NCBI RefSeq assembly: GCF_002287925.1
Contig: NZ_CP016769.1
Coordinates: forward strand, 1,364,001 to 1,428,000
Direction of reading: 5' to 3'
Source: Candidatus Planktophila lacus
GTDB lineage: Bacteria > Actinomycetota > Actinomycetes > Nanopelagicales > Nanopelagicaceae
DNA length: 64,000 bases
Shown: piece after piece, positions 27,699 to 36,452 of the stretch
Numbering within the stretch: the first letter of the stretch is position 1
Layout of the letters: each line of letters starts with the position of its first letter
Made by a program: the position numbers and the translations under genes
Notes under the pieces: generated by a model
Seen by the model: the letters and a program-made list of their open reading frames with translations, nothing else
Told to the model about the DNA's origin: nothing
Database searches by the model: none

Positions 27699-28466
27699 CT
27701 ACTTATATTGCTCAAGAGTCCAGGCGCGAACACCGCCGGCTACTCCTGCTGCATTTGGAACGATAACTACCTCATCGCCCATACGATCTAAATCTGCTTG
27801 GCGAATACAGCGCGCATTACCGCCACCGATATAAAGGCGATCCCACATAAACACTGGGCGAAGTTCATCGACCATAGCGCGAATGCGACGTGACCAGAAT
27901 GCATTTCCGAGGCGACGACGTTCGTGTTCGCCGATCCATGTGTCATAAGTAGTTGCGCGACGAACTGGCGCATGTGAAAACTCAATGTGTGGTGAGAGTG
28001 ATCCACCGTAGAAAATTGCAAAGCCAAGTCCAGTTCCAAGCGTGATCACAACTTCATAACCAGAGCCCGAGATAATTCCGGCGCCATGAACTTCAGCATC
28101 ATTTAAAACGCGAGTTGGCATCTCTAACTTTTTAGTTAGTGCGTTTTGCATATCAAATCCGCTCCACTGTTCTTGGAGTTCTGGATCGATCTTTGTGCGT
28201 GGACCAGATTTAGTCATGTAATGCGGTGTCGAGATAACAACGCCATGACGGATCATTCCGGGCATACCAACGGTTGCACGGTATGCCGATGGAAGTGAAT
28301 CGGCGATTCCCTTAATGGTTTCGATAAAGCGATCTGGTGAAAGCGGGTAAGGAGTTTCAATTCGACTTGGCTTTGAGTGCATTGTGCCTGACTCATCGAG
28401 TACGCAACTCTTTAGAAAGAGTCCACCGCAGTCGACGGATAGCGTTAAGCGCTCATCGTTGGCCAT
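27699..28466 (-). CDS. ROK-family sugar kinase
   Basis: About 255 residues from ATG 28466, which has GGGAG nine bases upstream; an ATG at 28484 is the alternative. LSVDCGGLFLKSCVLD is the N-terminal phosphate loop, VLNDAEVHGAG contains the catalytic Asp, and VITLGTGLGFAIF the second glycine motif. Such short ROK proteins resemble polyphosphate/ATP glucokinases. The typical ROK zinc motif CxCGxxGC is absent. Its stop codon directly abuts the convergent FGGY kinase stop. Confidence 0.75.
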   Translation of the reverse strand: MANDERLTLSVDCGGLFLKSCVLDESGTMHSKPSRIETPYPLSPDRFIETIKGIADSLPSAYRATVGMPGMIRHGVVISTPHYMTKSGPRTKIDPELQEQWSGFDMQNALTKKLEMPTRVLNDAEVHGAGIISGSGYEVVITLGTGLGFAIFYGGSLSPHIEFSHAPVRRATTYDTWIGEHERRRLGNAFWSRRIRAMVDELRPVFMWDRLYIGGGNARCIRQADLDRMGDEVVIVPNAAGVAGGVRAWTLEQYK

Positions 28467-28519
28467 TGGAAAATTCTCCCACAACCCTTGCTACAACTGA
28501 AATTCTTATTTGGCTAGGC

Positions 28520-29182
28520 TTATTTACCGCGTTGGCCATAGATATTTTGATAGCGGTCAAACAACTTATCGACGCTCTCTTGATCAATTAACTGCAAGGT
28601 CCCAAGTGATTTCGCAATCCAGGTTGTCTTTGCAACATCTTCACACATCACCGCTGATTTAACAGCTGCAGTTGCATCTTTACCAATCGAAAATACGCCA
28701 TGGTTCTTCATTATTACCGCGGAAGAACGGTGTCCTGTAAGGGTTTCAACAACGCCTTTGCCAATTGCATCGTTGCCGATAAGTGCAAATGGACCGAGAG
28801 GGATTTCGCCACCAAACTCGTCAGCCATTGCAGTTAGGGCACATGGAATTGCGCTGTGAACCGCGCTCCACGCAGCAGCGTAATTTGAGTGAGTGTGTAC
28901 AACTCCGCCCACATCTTTCATATGACGATAAATATAAGCATGGGTGTGGGTATCACTCGATGGTGAAAGTTCACCTTCTAGAACATTTCCATCAAGATCA
29001 CAAATTATCATCTGCGAAGGTTTCAAATCTTCGTAACTAACTCCACTTGGTTTAATCATAAAACGTTTGCCATCTGACATTCGCTCTGAGACATTGCCGG
29101 CGGTCCAAGCAACTAATCCGTAACGCTGTAGATCAATATTTAATTTGCAGACTTTTACACGCAACTCTTTCTTGGAACTCAT
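28520..29182 (-). CDS. araD: L-ribulose-5-phosphate 4-epimerase-like (class II aldolase fold)
   Basis: Epimerises L-ribulose 5-phosphate to D-xylulose 5-phosphate. 220 residues. The phosphate-binding WTAGNVSERM and KPSGVSYEDL and the metal histidines in VVHTHSNYAAAW are present, plus the third metal His in MKNHGVFSIG. It starts with a one-base overlap on the araB stop (TAATG). With AraB it forms an L-arabinose/L-ribulose module, but an AraA isomerase is not in the window. Confidence 0.85.
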   Translation of the reverse strand: MSSKKELRVKVCKLNIDLQRYGLVAWTAGNVSERMSDGKRFMIKPSGVSYEDLKPSQMIICDLDGNVLEGELSPSSDTHTHAYIYRHMKDVGGVVHTHSNYAAAWSAVHSAIPCALTAMADEFGGEIPLGPFALIGNDAIGKGVVETLTGHRSSAVIMKNHGVFSIGKDATAAVKSAVMCEDVAKTTWIAKSLGTLQLIDQESVDKLFDRYQNIYGQRGK

Positions 29183-30867
29183 TACTTTCCTTCCGTAGAT
29201 GTGAGCGCACGATCTCGGATCGCACGAAGTGAATGCATCGCGCCGTTGTGGCCGAAGCTTTCATAAAGATCGTTGTAGTGCTTGTAAAGATCGTTATAGA
29301 CCTTGGCGTTTGCAGGATTTGGCTGATAACGCTCATCGGCTACTCCGCCCATCGCAGCAGCGGCAGTTTGTACATCTTTATATGCACCTGCGGCAACAGC
29401 TGCGTGAATTGCCGAACCAAGCGCTGGACCTTGGGCAGATTTAATAATCGTTATTGGCATATTTAAAACATCAGCATAGATCTGCATAACGAAACTATTT
29501 TTAATGAGCCCGCCAGCGGCGATAAATTCTTTAACTGGCACGCCGGATTCATTAAAGGTCTGCACAATTTTGCGCGCACCATATGCCGTTGATTCAACGA
29601 TTGCGCGATAGATCTCTTCTGGCTTGGTGGAAAGAGTTAAACCCATAATCAATCCAGATAGTTGGTGATCAACCAGAGTTGAGCGGTTGCCGCTCTGCCA
29701 ATCCAAGGCAACTAGCCCGTGTGCGCCAACTGGTTGCGCGCTAGCTAGTTGAGATAGATAGGTATGTATATCAACGCCTTTTGCGGCTGCAGCTGCGGTG
29801 TATTCAGCCGGTGCATAGTTATTAGCAAACCATCCGAAGATATCTCCCACACCTGATTGGCCCGCTTCGTAACCAAGTGCGCCATCAATAATTCCACCAT
29901 CGACTACGCCGCACATGCCCGGTACTTCGGCAAATTTTTCAGAGACCATTACGTGGCAAGTAGAAGTTCCCATGATCGCAACCATCTGTCCTGGGTTAAC
30001 AGCGTTTGCCGCGGCAGAAGTTACATGTGCATCTACGTTGCCAACTGCAACTGCAATTCCTTCAGGAAGACCGGTCCACTTTGAAGCTTCAGCGGTTAGC
30101 GTTCCAGCCCATGCACCTAGAGCGCCGAGTTCATGCTCTAATTTTTCCGCGATAAAGTTTTCAAACTTTGGATTGAGCGCCGCTAAATATTCTTTGGTTG
30201 GATACTTTCCATCTTGATAAATACCTTTATATCCTGCGGTGCAGATATTGCGCACATACTTGCCGCAGAGTTGCCAGATGATCCAATCGGCTGCTTCTAC
30301 CCATTTATCCATCGCTTGATAAATTTCAGGTGCTTCTTCTAAAACTTGTAGCGCTTTAGCAAATTCCCATTCCGAAGAAATTTTGCCGCCATAGCGAGAG
30401 ATCCAAGGTTCTTTGCGCGCATGTGCAAGTTCATTTATGCGATCGGCATGTGGCTGCGCAGAATGGTGCTTCCACAATTTAACGAAGGCATGTGGGTTCT
30501 TAGAAAATTCTGGAAGTTCGCAGAGTGGGGTTCCATCGCTCTTTACTGGAAGAACTGTGCAAGCTGTGAAATCTGTGGTTATCCCGATAACAGATTTAGG
30601 ATCGATTCCAGATTCCTTAAGAACTGCAGGAACGGTAACTTTTAAAACATCAACATAATCAGATGGAACTTGTAGCGCCCAATCAGGTGGCAACTTTGCA
30701 CCGGATGTTGGGAGTTTCTCCTCTATTACAGCGTGTGGGTATTCATAAACCGCTGTTGCAATTTCGGCGCCATCAGAGACGCGCACCAATAAAGCGCGAC
30801 CAGAAAGCGTTCCGTAATCAACGCCTATTACATATTTATTACTTAGATCGCTAGTTAAATCTGGCAC
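29182..30867 (-). CDS. araB: Ribulokinase-like FGGY kinase
   Basis: Phosphorylates L-ribulose (and often other pentuloses). 561 residues, the long AraB type. Seen: VIGVDYGTLSGRALLVRVSDG, ITTDFTACTVLPV, LWKHHSAQPHADRIN, and VALDWQSGNRSTLVD, which are AraB signatures. The C-terminal GGLIKNSFVMQIYADVL and the AlGSAIHAA segment close the ATP site. It is translationally coupled to araD. Divergent from the ApnO-like gene with 78 bases between. Confidence 0.87.
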   Translation of the reverse strand: MPDLTSDLSNKYVIGVDYGTLSGRALLVRVSDGAEIATAVYEYPHAVIEEKLPTSGAKLPPDWALQVPSDYVDVLKVTVPAVLKESGIDPKSVIGITTDFTACTVLPVKSDGTPLCELPEFSKNPHAFVKLWKHHSAQPHADRINELAHARKEPWISRYGGKISSEWEFAKALQVLEEAPEIYQAMDKWVEAADWIIWQLCGKYVRNICTAGYKGIYQDGKYPTKEYLAALNPKFENFIAEKLEHELGALGAWAGTLTAEASKWTGLPEGIAVAVGNVDAHVTSAAANAVNPGQMVAIMGTSTCHVMVSEKFAEVPGMCGVVDGGIIDGALGYEAGQSGVGDIFGWFANNYAPAEYTAAAAAKGVDIHTYLSQLASAQPVGAHGLVALDWQSGNRSTLVDHQLSGLIMGLTLSTKPEEIYRAIVESTAYGARKIVQTFNESGVPVKEFIAAGGLIKNSFVMQIYADVLNMPITIIKSAQGPALGSAIHAAVAAGAYKDVQTAAAAMGGVADERYQPNPANAKVYNDLYKHYNDLYESFGHNGAMHSLRAIRDRALTSTEGK

Positions 30868-30945
30868 TCGCAGAGCCTACCGCAGGGCTAATCTCTGCTG
30901 CTAGAGTTGAAAAAGTTAACTGTTACCAATTAATAAGGAGTTTTC

Positions 30946-31791
30946 ATGACTGTCATTACGATTTTAGGCGCCGGCGGCAAAATGGGTAATCGTGTTACCC
31001 AGCCACTTCTTGATACAAAGAAGTACGAGCTTCGCTTCGTAGAAAAATCTGAGGCTGGCCAAGCGCGAATCCGCGAAGCCGGAAATACAGTTATGGAATT
31101 AGATGATGCCCTTAAAGGAACTGATGTAGTTATCTTTACAACTCCTGATGCTTTGGTACGCCAAATTTCTGATGAAGTTGTTCCAAAGTTAGATCCTGGT
31201 ACAAAGATTCTCTTCCTTGACCCTGCAGCAATTGCTGCAGATCGCGTTAAGCATCGCGCAGATATCAGTTGCTTCGTCTGCCATCCGACTCATCCACCGG
31301 TATTTAGTTTGCTCGGCGAAACAGATCCTGCAGCGCGTCGTGACTACTGGGGTGGCGGACTTGCAACTCAAGCCTTGGTGTTTGCAATTGCCTGGGGAAC
31401 TGAAGAAGAAGCAGATCTCGTCGAAACAATTGCAACTGAAATGTTTGCACCAATTAGCGCAAGCCACCGTATTACCGTTCAGCAGATGGCACTTCTTGAG
31501 CCGGCGCTTAGCGAAACTCTAATTAACGGCTGCGTCGAAGTAATTACTCAAGGTTTGCAAAAGGTTATTGATCTTGGCGTTCCTGAAGCTGCTGCCAAAG
31601 ATTTCTGCATGGGCCATTTGCAGATCAGCATCGCGCTCTTGTTTGAAGAGTTAAATTGGAAGTTATCTGATGGCGCACTTATGGCGCTAAAGAACGCTCA
31701 AGGTTCGCTCTTTCGCGATGATTGGGATGCCATCTTTAAGCCCGAGAATGTTCTCGCTAGCGTTAAGCAGATAACTGGCGGAGATAAGTAA
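30946..31791 (+). CDS. apnO: D-apionate oxidoisomerase-like protein (NAD-binding, phosphogluconate dehydrogenase C-terminal-like domain)
   Basis: 281 residues. Rossmann domain starts TILGAGGKMGNRV; the HPTHPPVF motif and the helical C-terminal domain (QQMALLEPALSETL) place it in the family that includes ApnO, the NAD-dependent oxidoisomerase turning D-apionate into 3-oxo-isoapionate. AAGGAG precedes the ATG. It is first in a tight operon with OiaC-like, SDR and ApnL-like genes (gaps of 4, 2 and -4 bases), and that combination is the main support for the substrate. Related enzymes acting on other sugar acids cannot be excluded. Confidence 0.62.
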   Translation: MTVITILGAGGKMGNRVTQPLLDTKKYELRFVEKSEAGQARIREAGNTVMELDDALKGTDVVIFTTPDALVRQISDEVVPKLDPGTKILFLDPAAIAADRVKHRADISCFVCHPTHPPVFSLLGETDPAARRDYWGGGLATQALVFAIAWGTEEEADLVETIATEMFAPISASHRITVQQMALLEPALSETLINGCVEVITQGLQKVIDLGVPEAAAKDFCMGHLQISIALLFEELNWKLSDGALMALKNAQGSLFRDDWDAIFKPENVLASVKQITGGDK

Positions 31792-31795
31792 GTAG

Positions 31796-32608
31796 ATGAA
31801 ACTCGGTATATCCAGTTTCACCTTTCCCTGGGCGATCGGCGGGATCGAGCCTGACTATCCAGTTGCGATGAGCGCCTTTGAACTTTTGGAGCGCGCCCAC
31901 AATTTAAAGGCTGATGTATTGCAGATCGCCGATAATTTGCCGATTGGCGGGCTTGCAGAGGCCGAACTTCTTAAGTTAAAGGCGCAAGCAGTTAGTTATG
32001 GAATATCAATAGAAATTGGAACTCGCGGAATCAAAAGCGAGAACATTGAGAATTTTCTACGTATCGCACAGTTACTGGGTTCGCCGATTCTGCGAGTTGT
32101 CATTGATAGCAAAGGCCACGAACCCACAATTCCGGAGATAGTTCAACTACTTAAACCTTTCGAAGCTAAATTTAAAGAAGCAAATATCAAGCTAGCGATT
32201 GAAAATCACGATCGCTTAACCTGCGCAGAATTTAACGAGATCATTGATCAAGTTGGCTCTGATTGGGTCGGAATTTGTCTAGATACTGTTAACTCACTTG
32301 GCGCAGTCGAAGCGCCCAATACCGTGATTCCGGCGCTGGCACCTCGTGCAATTAATGTGCATTTGAAAGATTTTGAAATTGTTCGCACCAACGGGCAGAT
32401 GGGATTTACCGTTCGAGGAACAGCGCTCGGCGAAGGTCGATTAGATGTCGCTGAAGTCATCACCGCGGTAGGTGGAACCAAACGCGAGATCACCGCGGTT
32501 ATCGAACTTTGGACTCCACGCCAAGATAGTTATGAAGCAACTGTTGCTTTAGAGAACGAATGGGCAGAGATCAGTGTTACTAATTTACGGAAATCGATAG
32601 GATCTTAA
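31796..32608 (+). CDS. oiaC: Xylose isomerase-like TIM barrel, 3-oxo-isoapionate decarboxylase-like
   Basis: 270 residues with the sugar phosphate isomerase/epimerase fold. Metal-site candidates are the Glu of LAIENHDR, the Asp of ICLDTVNSLGA, the His of NVHLKDF and the Glu of AVIELWTP. Members adjacent to ApnO and ApnL include OiaC, which decarboxylates 3-oxo-isoapionate to L-erythrulose. It follows ApnO by four bases and precedes the SDR by two. Family fold is sure; the exact reaction is inferred from context. Confidence 0.6.
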   Translation: MKLGISSFTFPWAIGGIEPDYPVAMSAFELLERAHNLKADVLQIADNLPIGGLAEAELLKLKAQAVSYGISIEIGTRGIKSENIENFLRIAQLLGSPILRVVIDSKGHEPTIPEIVQLLKPFEAKFKEANIKLAIENHDRLTCAEFNEIIDQVGSDWVGICLDTVNSLGAVEAPNTVIPALAPRAINVHLKDFEIVRTNGQMGFTVRGTALGEGRLDVAEVITAVGGTKREITAVIELWTPRQDSYEATVALENEWAEISVTNLRKSIGS

Positions 32609-32610
32609 CT

Positions 32611-33327
32611 ATGGAGTTAACGGGCTATAACGTTGTCGTAACCGGCGGAAGCGGCGGTATCGGCTCAGCTTTAATTACTGGCCTTATCCAATCTGGCGCA
32701 ACTGTTCATAACTTGGATCTACAAAGCCCGGCCCCTTCAGATGCAAAGTTTTATAAGACTGATTTAACTGATGAGAATTCTGTAAAGGCATCTCTCTCTT
32801 TTATCAAAACAATTGATGCGCTAATTGTTTGTGCAGGTGTGCAGTTGGTTGGCGCCGATTCCAAGATTGCAGAAGTTTCACTCGATACCTGGCAGAAAAC
32901 TATTGATATAAATATGACTGGTGCTTTTTTATCGGTTAAGCATGCAATGCCCGGCCTTATCCAATCTGGCAGAGGTTCAGTTGTTTTGATCGGTTCTCCA
33001 ACTGGTATGACGATGGAGGGCGCTGGCTACACCGCCTATGGCGCATCTAAAGCCGGAATGATGGGGCTTTCGCGCATCATCGCCGTTGATTACAAAGAGC
33101 AAGGCGTTCGTTCCAATGTGGTTGTTCCCGGAACTATGTCGACTCCTTTGATTCAGAAGATTTGGGATGACCCAGAGAAAGGCCCTGATCTAATTCGCCG
33201 AACTCCGCTTGGACGAATGGGTAAGCCAAGTGATTTGGTTGGTTTAGTTAATTGGTTGGTCTCTGATCAATCTTCATTTGCAACTGGTGCAATGTACGCA
33301 GTCGATGGCGGAATGACTGCCCGATGA
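32611..33327 (+). CDS. Short-chain dehydrogenase/reductase of the apionate-like operon
   Basis: 238 residues, classical SDR: cofactor loop TGGSGGIGSALITG, NAG-like segment VCAGVQL, catalytic Ser in VLIGSPTGM, and the YTAYGASKAG motif with Tyr and Lys. The Asp after beta-2 (NLDLQS) suggests NAD(H). It lies between the OiaC-like and ApnL-like genes and overlaps the latter by ATGA. A natural guess is oxidation of apiose to apionolactone or a related step; sequence alone does not prove it. Confidence 0.8.
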   Translation: MELTGYNVVVTGGSGGIGSALITGLIQSGATVHNLDLQSPAPSDAKFYKTDLTDENSVKASLSFIKTIDALIVCAGVQLVGADSKIAEVSLDTWQKTIDINMTGAFLSVKHAMPGLIQSGRGSVVLIGSPTGMTMEGAGYTAYGASKAGMMGLSRIIAVDYKEQGVRSNVVVPGTMSTPLIQKIWDDPEKGPDLIRRTPLGRMGKPSDLVGLVNWLVSDQSSFATGAMYAVDGGMTAR

Positions 33328-35105
33328 GTAAGAATTTCTGGCCGGATACCCAACGGGTTGAGCACGCTGGATTTACAGTTGATATCGCACGCGCTGCTAT
33401 CAGAAACGTTACTTATCAAGGCGCGCAAATAATTGATCTGCTCTACACCGCAATTCGTCCTTGGGATTGGTCAACTCTTGATCCCGATGAACATAGCGAA
33501 GTTGTTGAGATATCAGGAGAAAATTGTCTTATAACAATTACTGATTTATTTGCAGGATCGATGCAGGGGAAGACGGTCTTAACTCTGCAACCTAACGGGA
33601 AATTTACAATTGACTACCAGCTAACTGGTTTAGGGAAATTTGAAATCCAACGGTGGGGTGTTTGTTTCTGTCTACACACTGGCGACTGGATGGGTTCAAC
33701 CGTTAACGCCAACGGAGATACCTATTCATTACTTAAAGAGATCTCGCCACAGCGCGTTATCGATGGCGTCACAAAAGGGCTATTTCCTGCCAGCAACGAT
33801 ATGTACTTCGTTGCCCCAGATAAGAGATCGCTAAAAGTTATATCAACTGGCAAGGTTTTAGAAGCGGAAGATCAACGCAACTGGACCGATAACACCTACA
33901 AAATTTATAGCGGTTCGTTAGCCGAACCCCGTCCTTTTGTAATTGAAAAAGGTATGAAATGGGAACAACGGGTCGAATTTGAAGTGACTCCGCCGGCAAC
34001 TTCGATCCCTGATGGATCAAAGATCATTGCAAGAGATATTCCTTCACTACCGCGCATTGGCGTGCAATTTAATGGTGAGCCTTTACTGCCGAGCGATGAC
34101 CTCGAAAAGGCGCTATTTATTCTCGAAATCGACCACATCCGCGTAAATGAAGAGTCGCTAACTGCCCAAAAGATCGCAACGATAAGTAAGAGCGGCCTTG
34201 CCCTTGAAGCCGCACTGCTCTCATCAAATGACGGTGGCGAACTAGCTAGAGAAGTTGAACATTTAAGCGCCCGAGTTCCGGCAGGTTCACGTTTATTGAT
34301 TCATCGCCAAGGCCGTCAAATTGTTCAAGGCTCTGATCTACCAAAGAATACAACCTTAAATTCTTACATTCCTGGCAGCGATGCTTACTTAGTTGATCTA
34401 CATCGCGAGAAATTTGAGTTCGGTGACGCGGTTTCATATTCAATGGTCCCGACAGTTCATTCATCTGATCCGGAAACTATCTTTAAAACTCTCTACACCC
34501 AGAAAGAGTCGATTGAGTTTGCTAAGAAGTTTGTTGCACCCCAAGTATCAGTCTCTCCAATTACCTTTTCTACTCGCGGAAATCCTGAGACCGGACACCT
34601 GCGGGATAACCGAATTAACTTTGCCCAGCCCGGGATGGCAGAACAGATCAAAGAGTTATCTGCTGCCGCTTGGACTTTAGGTTCTGTATTTGCACTTGCG
34701 AGCGCCGGTGCATATTCGGGAACATGGCACGAACTCTTCGGTGAACACGGTGTTATTTACAACGAAGGTTCTGCAATTAAGTTCTCACCAACTTTTCATG
34801 CATTGTCAGCGCTAGGTGCGCATCACGCACATGAAATTACAATCGCAACTTCACTCGATAGTTCGTGGGTGGCCTTCGAAGACCGTGAATCGCGAAAGAT
34901 GGTTGTCGCCTCGCAGCGACCATGGGTTGTTGAAATTACCCCAAAGGTTTTGGCCGGCTACAAATCGATTCAAAGCCTGCACGCCAATGAGTGCGAAAAG
35001 GCGAGCCAGATTATGGATTGGTGGTCATATGCTGAGATAAATCCACTTATCGGCGATATCCCGCTATCGATCACCCCCTTTGAGATCCTCCTCCTGCGTG
35101 GCTAA
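33324..35105 (+). CDS. apnL: D-apionate lactonase-like protein
   Basis: 593 residues, no signal peptide, so cytoplasmic. The N-terminal beta-rich domain (1-220) ends with AEDQRNWTDNTYKIY, which I recognise as characteristic of ApnL; a central TIM-barrel-like region (about 245-510) and a C-terminal beta domain follow (about 510-593), the three-part ApnL layout. ApnL opens D-apionolactone to D-apionate. The gene is coupled to the SDR before it. Identity is from remembered family features and operon context, not a search. Confidence 0.65.
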   Translation: MSKNFWPDTQRVEHAGFTVDIARAAIRNVTYQGAQIIDLLYTAIRPWDWSTLDPDEHSEVVEISGENCLITITDLFAGSMQGKTVLTLQPNGKFTIDYQLTGLGKFEIQRWGVCFCLHTGDWMGSTVNANGDTYSLLKEISPQRVIDGVTKGLFPASNDMYFVAPDKRSLKVISTGKVLEAEDQRNWTDNTYKIYSGSLAEPRPFVIEKGMKWEQRVEFEVTPPATSIPDGSKIIARDIPSLPRIGVQFNGEPLLPSDDLEKALFILEIDHIRVNEESLTAQKIATISKSGLALEAALLSSNDGGELAREVEHLSARVPAGSRLLIHRQGRQIVQGSDLPKNTTLNSYIPGSDAYLVDLHREKFEFGDAVSYSMVPTVHSSDPETIFKTLYTQKESIEFAKKFVAPQVSVSPITFSTRGNPETGHLRDNRINFAQPGMAEQIKELSAAAWTLGSVFALASAGAYSGTWHELFGEHGVIYNEGSAIKFSPTFHALSALGAHHAHEITIATSLDSSWVAFEDRESRKMVVASQRPWVVEITPKVLAGYKSIQSLHANECEKASQIMDWWSYAEINPLIGDIPLSITPFEILLLRG

Positions 35106-35136
35106 TCCGGCTTTATAACGCCCTTTTCTGCCGCTC

Positions 35137-35153
35137 GTAACGGTTCGGTAACG
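35137..35153 (+). repeat. Direct repeat GTAACG x2 upstream of the sugar-binding protein gene
   Basis: GTAACG occurs at 35137-35142 and 35148-35153, eleven bases apart start to start, that is one helical turn, within the 137-base gap between the ApnL-like gene and the binding-protein gene. The arrangement could be a regulator site. The rest of the gap shows only a strong AGGAGG ribosome site before the ATG at 35243 and no clear promoter. Confidence 0.3.
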
Positions 35154-35242
35154 ATCGAATTTTCGCCCAAAAACCCTTTTATTGCGGTGGGCGGCTATGT
35201 ACTATCGGTATCGCTTGACCCCACCTATAGGAGGAAATACAT

Positions 35243-36310
35243 ATGGCAAAGCTTTTCTCACGCCGCACTGCAGCAGTTGTTGCTGTAGCCGCAGCGTCAA
35301 TGCTTGTGCTTTCTGCATGTTCAAATAGCGACAGCGGAAGCGGAGACACTGTAAAGGTCTCACTAATTACTAAAGATCAGTCAAACCCATTCTTCGTTGC
35401 GATGATCAAGGGTGCAACTGAGAAGGCTGAAACTCTCGGCGTAGAACTAACTGTTACATCTGGTGTAGATGAGTCAGATTACGCAGGACAGATCACAGCG
35501 ATTGAAAACGCAATCTCTGCAAAGCACGCTGGTATCTTGATCGTTCCAGTATCAACAGAAGTTAACGCAGCGATCACAAAGGCACGCGAAGCTGGCCTTT
35601 ACATCATCGCTCTTGACACAGCACCAGATCCTGCTGACATCGTAGATATCACTTTCGCAACAGATAACCGCGAAGCTGGTCTTCTAATCGGTCAGTGGAC
35701 AGCTGCAAAGCTTGCTGGCAAGAAGGCAACAATTGCACTTCTAGACATCTTCGATGACCGCATTGTGTCTGTTGACTACATGCGCGATAACGGATTCCTT
35801 GCAGGTATGGGAATTGATGTTAAGGATCCAAACAAGATGGGTGACGAAGCCAAGACTGGCAAGTACTCAGGCGGCGACTATGAGATCGTTGGAAACGTAG
35901 CAACAGGTGCTAACGAAGACGGCGGCCGTACAGGTATGGAACAACTTCTTGCTAAGAACAAGAAGATCAACGTTGTTTACACAATCAACGAGCCAACAGC
36001 AATCGGTGCATGTGCTGCAGCAGCTGCTGCTGGTATCAAGCTCGATGTAATGGTTTCTGTTGACGGTGGCGGCGCTGGTATCAACGCTGTTAAGTCAGGT
36101 TGCATCAACGCAACTTCACAGCAGTACCCATTGTTGATGGCTGACCTTGGCGTCCAAGCTATCTACGACATCGTGAAGAACGGTACAAAGCCAACTACTT
36201 CAGAAGGCCTTGACTTCTTCAACACCGGCGTTAAGTTGATTACTGATGACCCACAAGAGGGTGTTCCATCAGAGACAACTGAATACGGTCTAGCAAACGC
36301 TTGGGGTTAA
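35243..36310 (+). CDS. Sugar ABC transporter substrate-binding lipoprotein (RbsB-like family)
   Basis: 355 residues. Signal peptide with basic start (MAKLFSRRTA), hydrophobic core and lipobox LSAC at about residues 23-26, so membrane-anchored outside the cytoplasm. The mature protein is a periplasmic-binding-protein fold of the ribose type: SLITKDQSNPFFVAMIKGA, then GILIVPVSTEVNAAI, IIALDTAPDPADI, and TINEPTAIGACAAA. The perfect AGGAGG site suggests high expression. Members of this family bind ribose, galactose, apiose and other sugars. Downstream come permease and ATPase after a strong hairpin. Confidence 0.9.
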   Translation: MAKLFSRRTAAVVAVAAASMLVLSACSNSDSGSGDTVKVSLITKDQSNPFFVAMIKGATEKAETLGVELTVTSGVDESDYAGQITAIENAISAKHAGILIVPVSTEVNAAITKAREAGLYIIALDTAPDPADIVDITFATDNREAGLLIGQWTAAKLAGKKATIALLDIFDDRIVSVDYMRDNGFLAGMGIDVKDPNKMGDEAKTGKYSGGDYEIVGNVATGANEDGGRTGMEQLLAKNKKINVVYTINEPTAIGACAAAAAAGIKLDVMVSVDGGGAGINAVKSGCINATSQQYPLLMADLGVQAIYDIVKNGTKPTTSEGLDFFNTGVKLITDDPQEGVPSETTEYGLANAWG

Positions 36311-36345
36311 TCCCAGCTCTTTAGTGAATAACTAAAGAAGAGTGT

Positions 36346-36383
36346 TTAAAGAGGGCGGCTGCTTCGGCAGTCGCCCTCTTTAA
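36346..36383 (+). terminator. Strong hairpin with UUCG loop between binding protein and permease genes
   Basis: A 17-base-pair stem (TTAAAGAGGGCGGCTGC paired with its complement, one G-U) closes on the loop TTCG with a C-G closing pair. It lies 36 bases after the binding-protein stop. No run of T follows, so it may act as a partial terminator or as a 3' mRNA stabiliser that raises binding-protein over permease expression. Confidence 0.7.
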
Positions 36384-36452
36384 CACAATTTAAATGTTCA
36401 AGATTTGGCTAAAGTAAGTTACAGTTCAAATAAATATTCGAAAGGACCAAAA

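Noticed and set aside
30907-30936. Promoter TTGAAA-N17/18-TTAATA before the ApnO-like gene
   Set aside because: The resulting start of transcription would remove or truncate the good AAGGAG ribosome site, so the match is probably chance.
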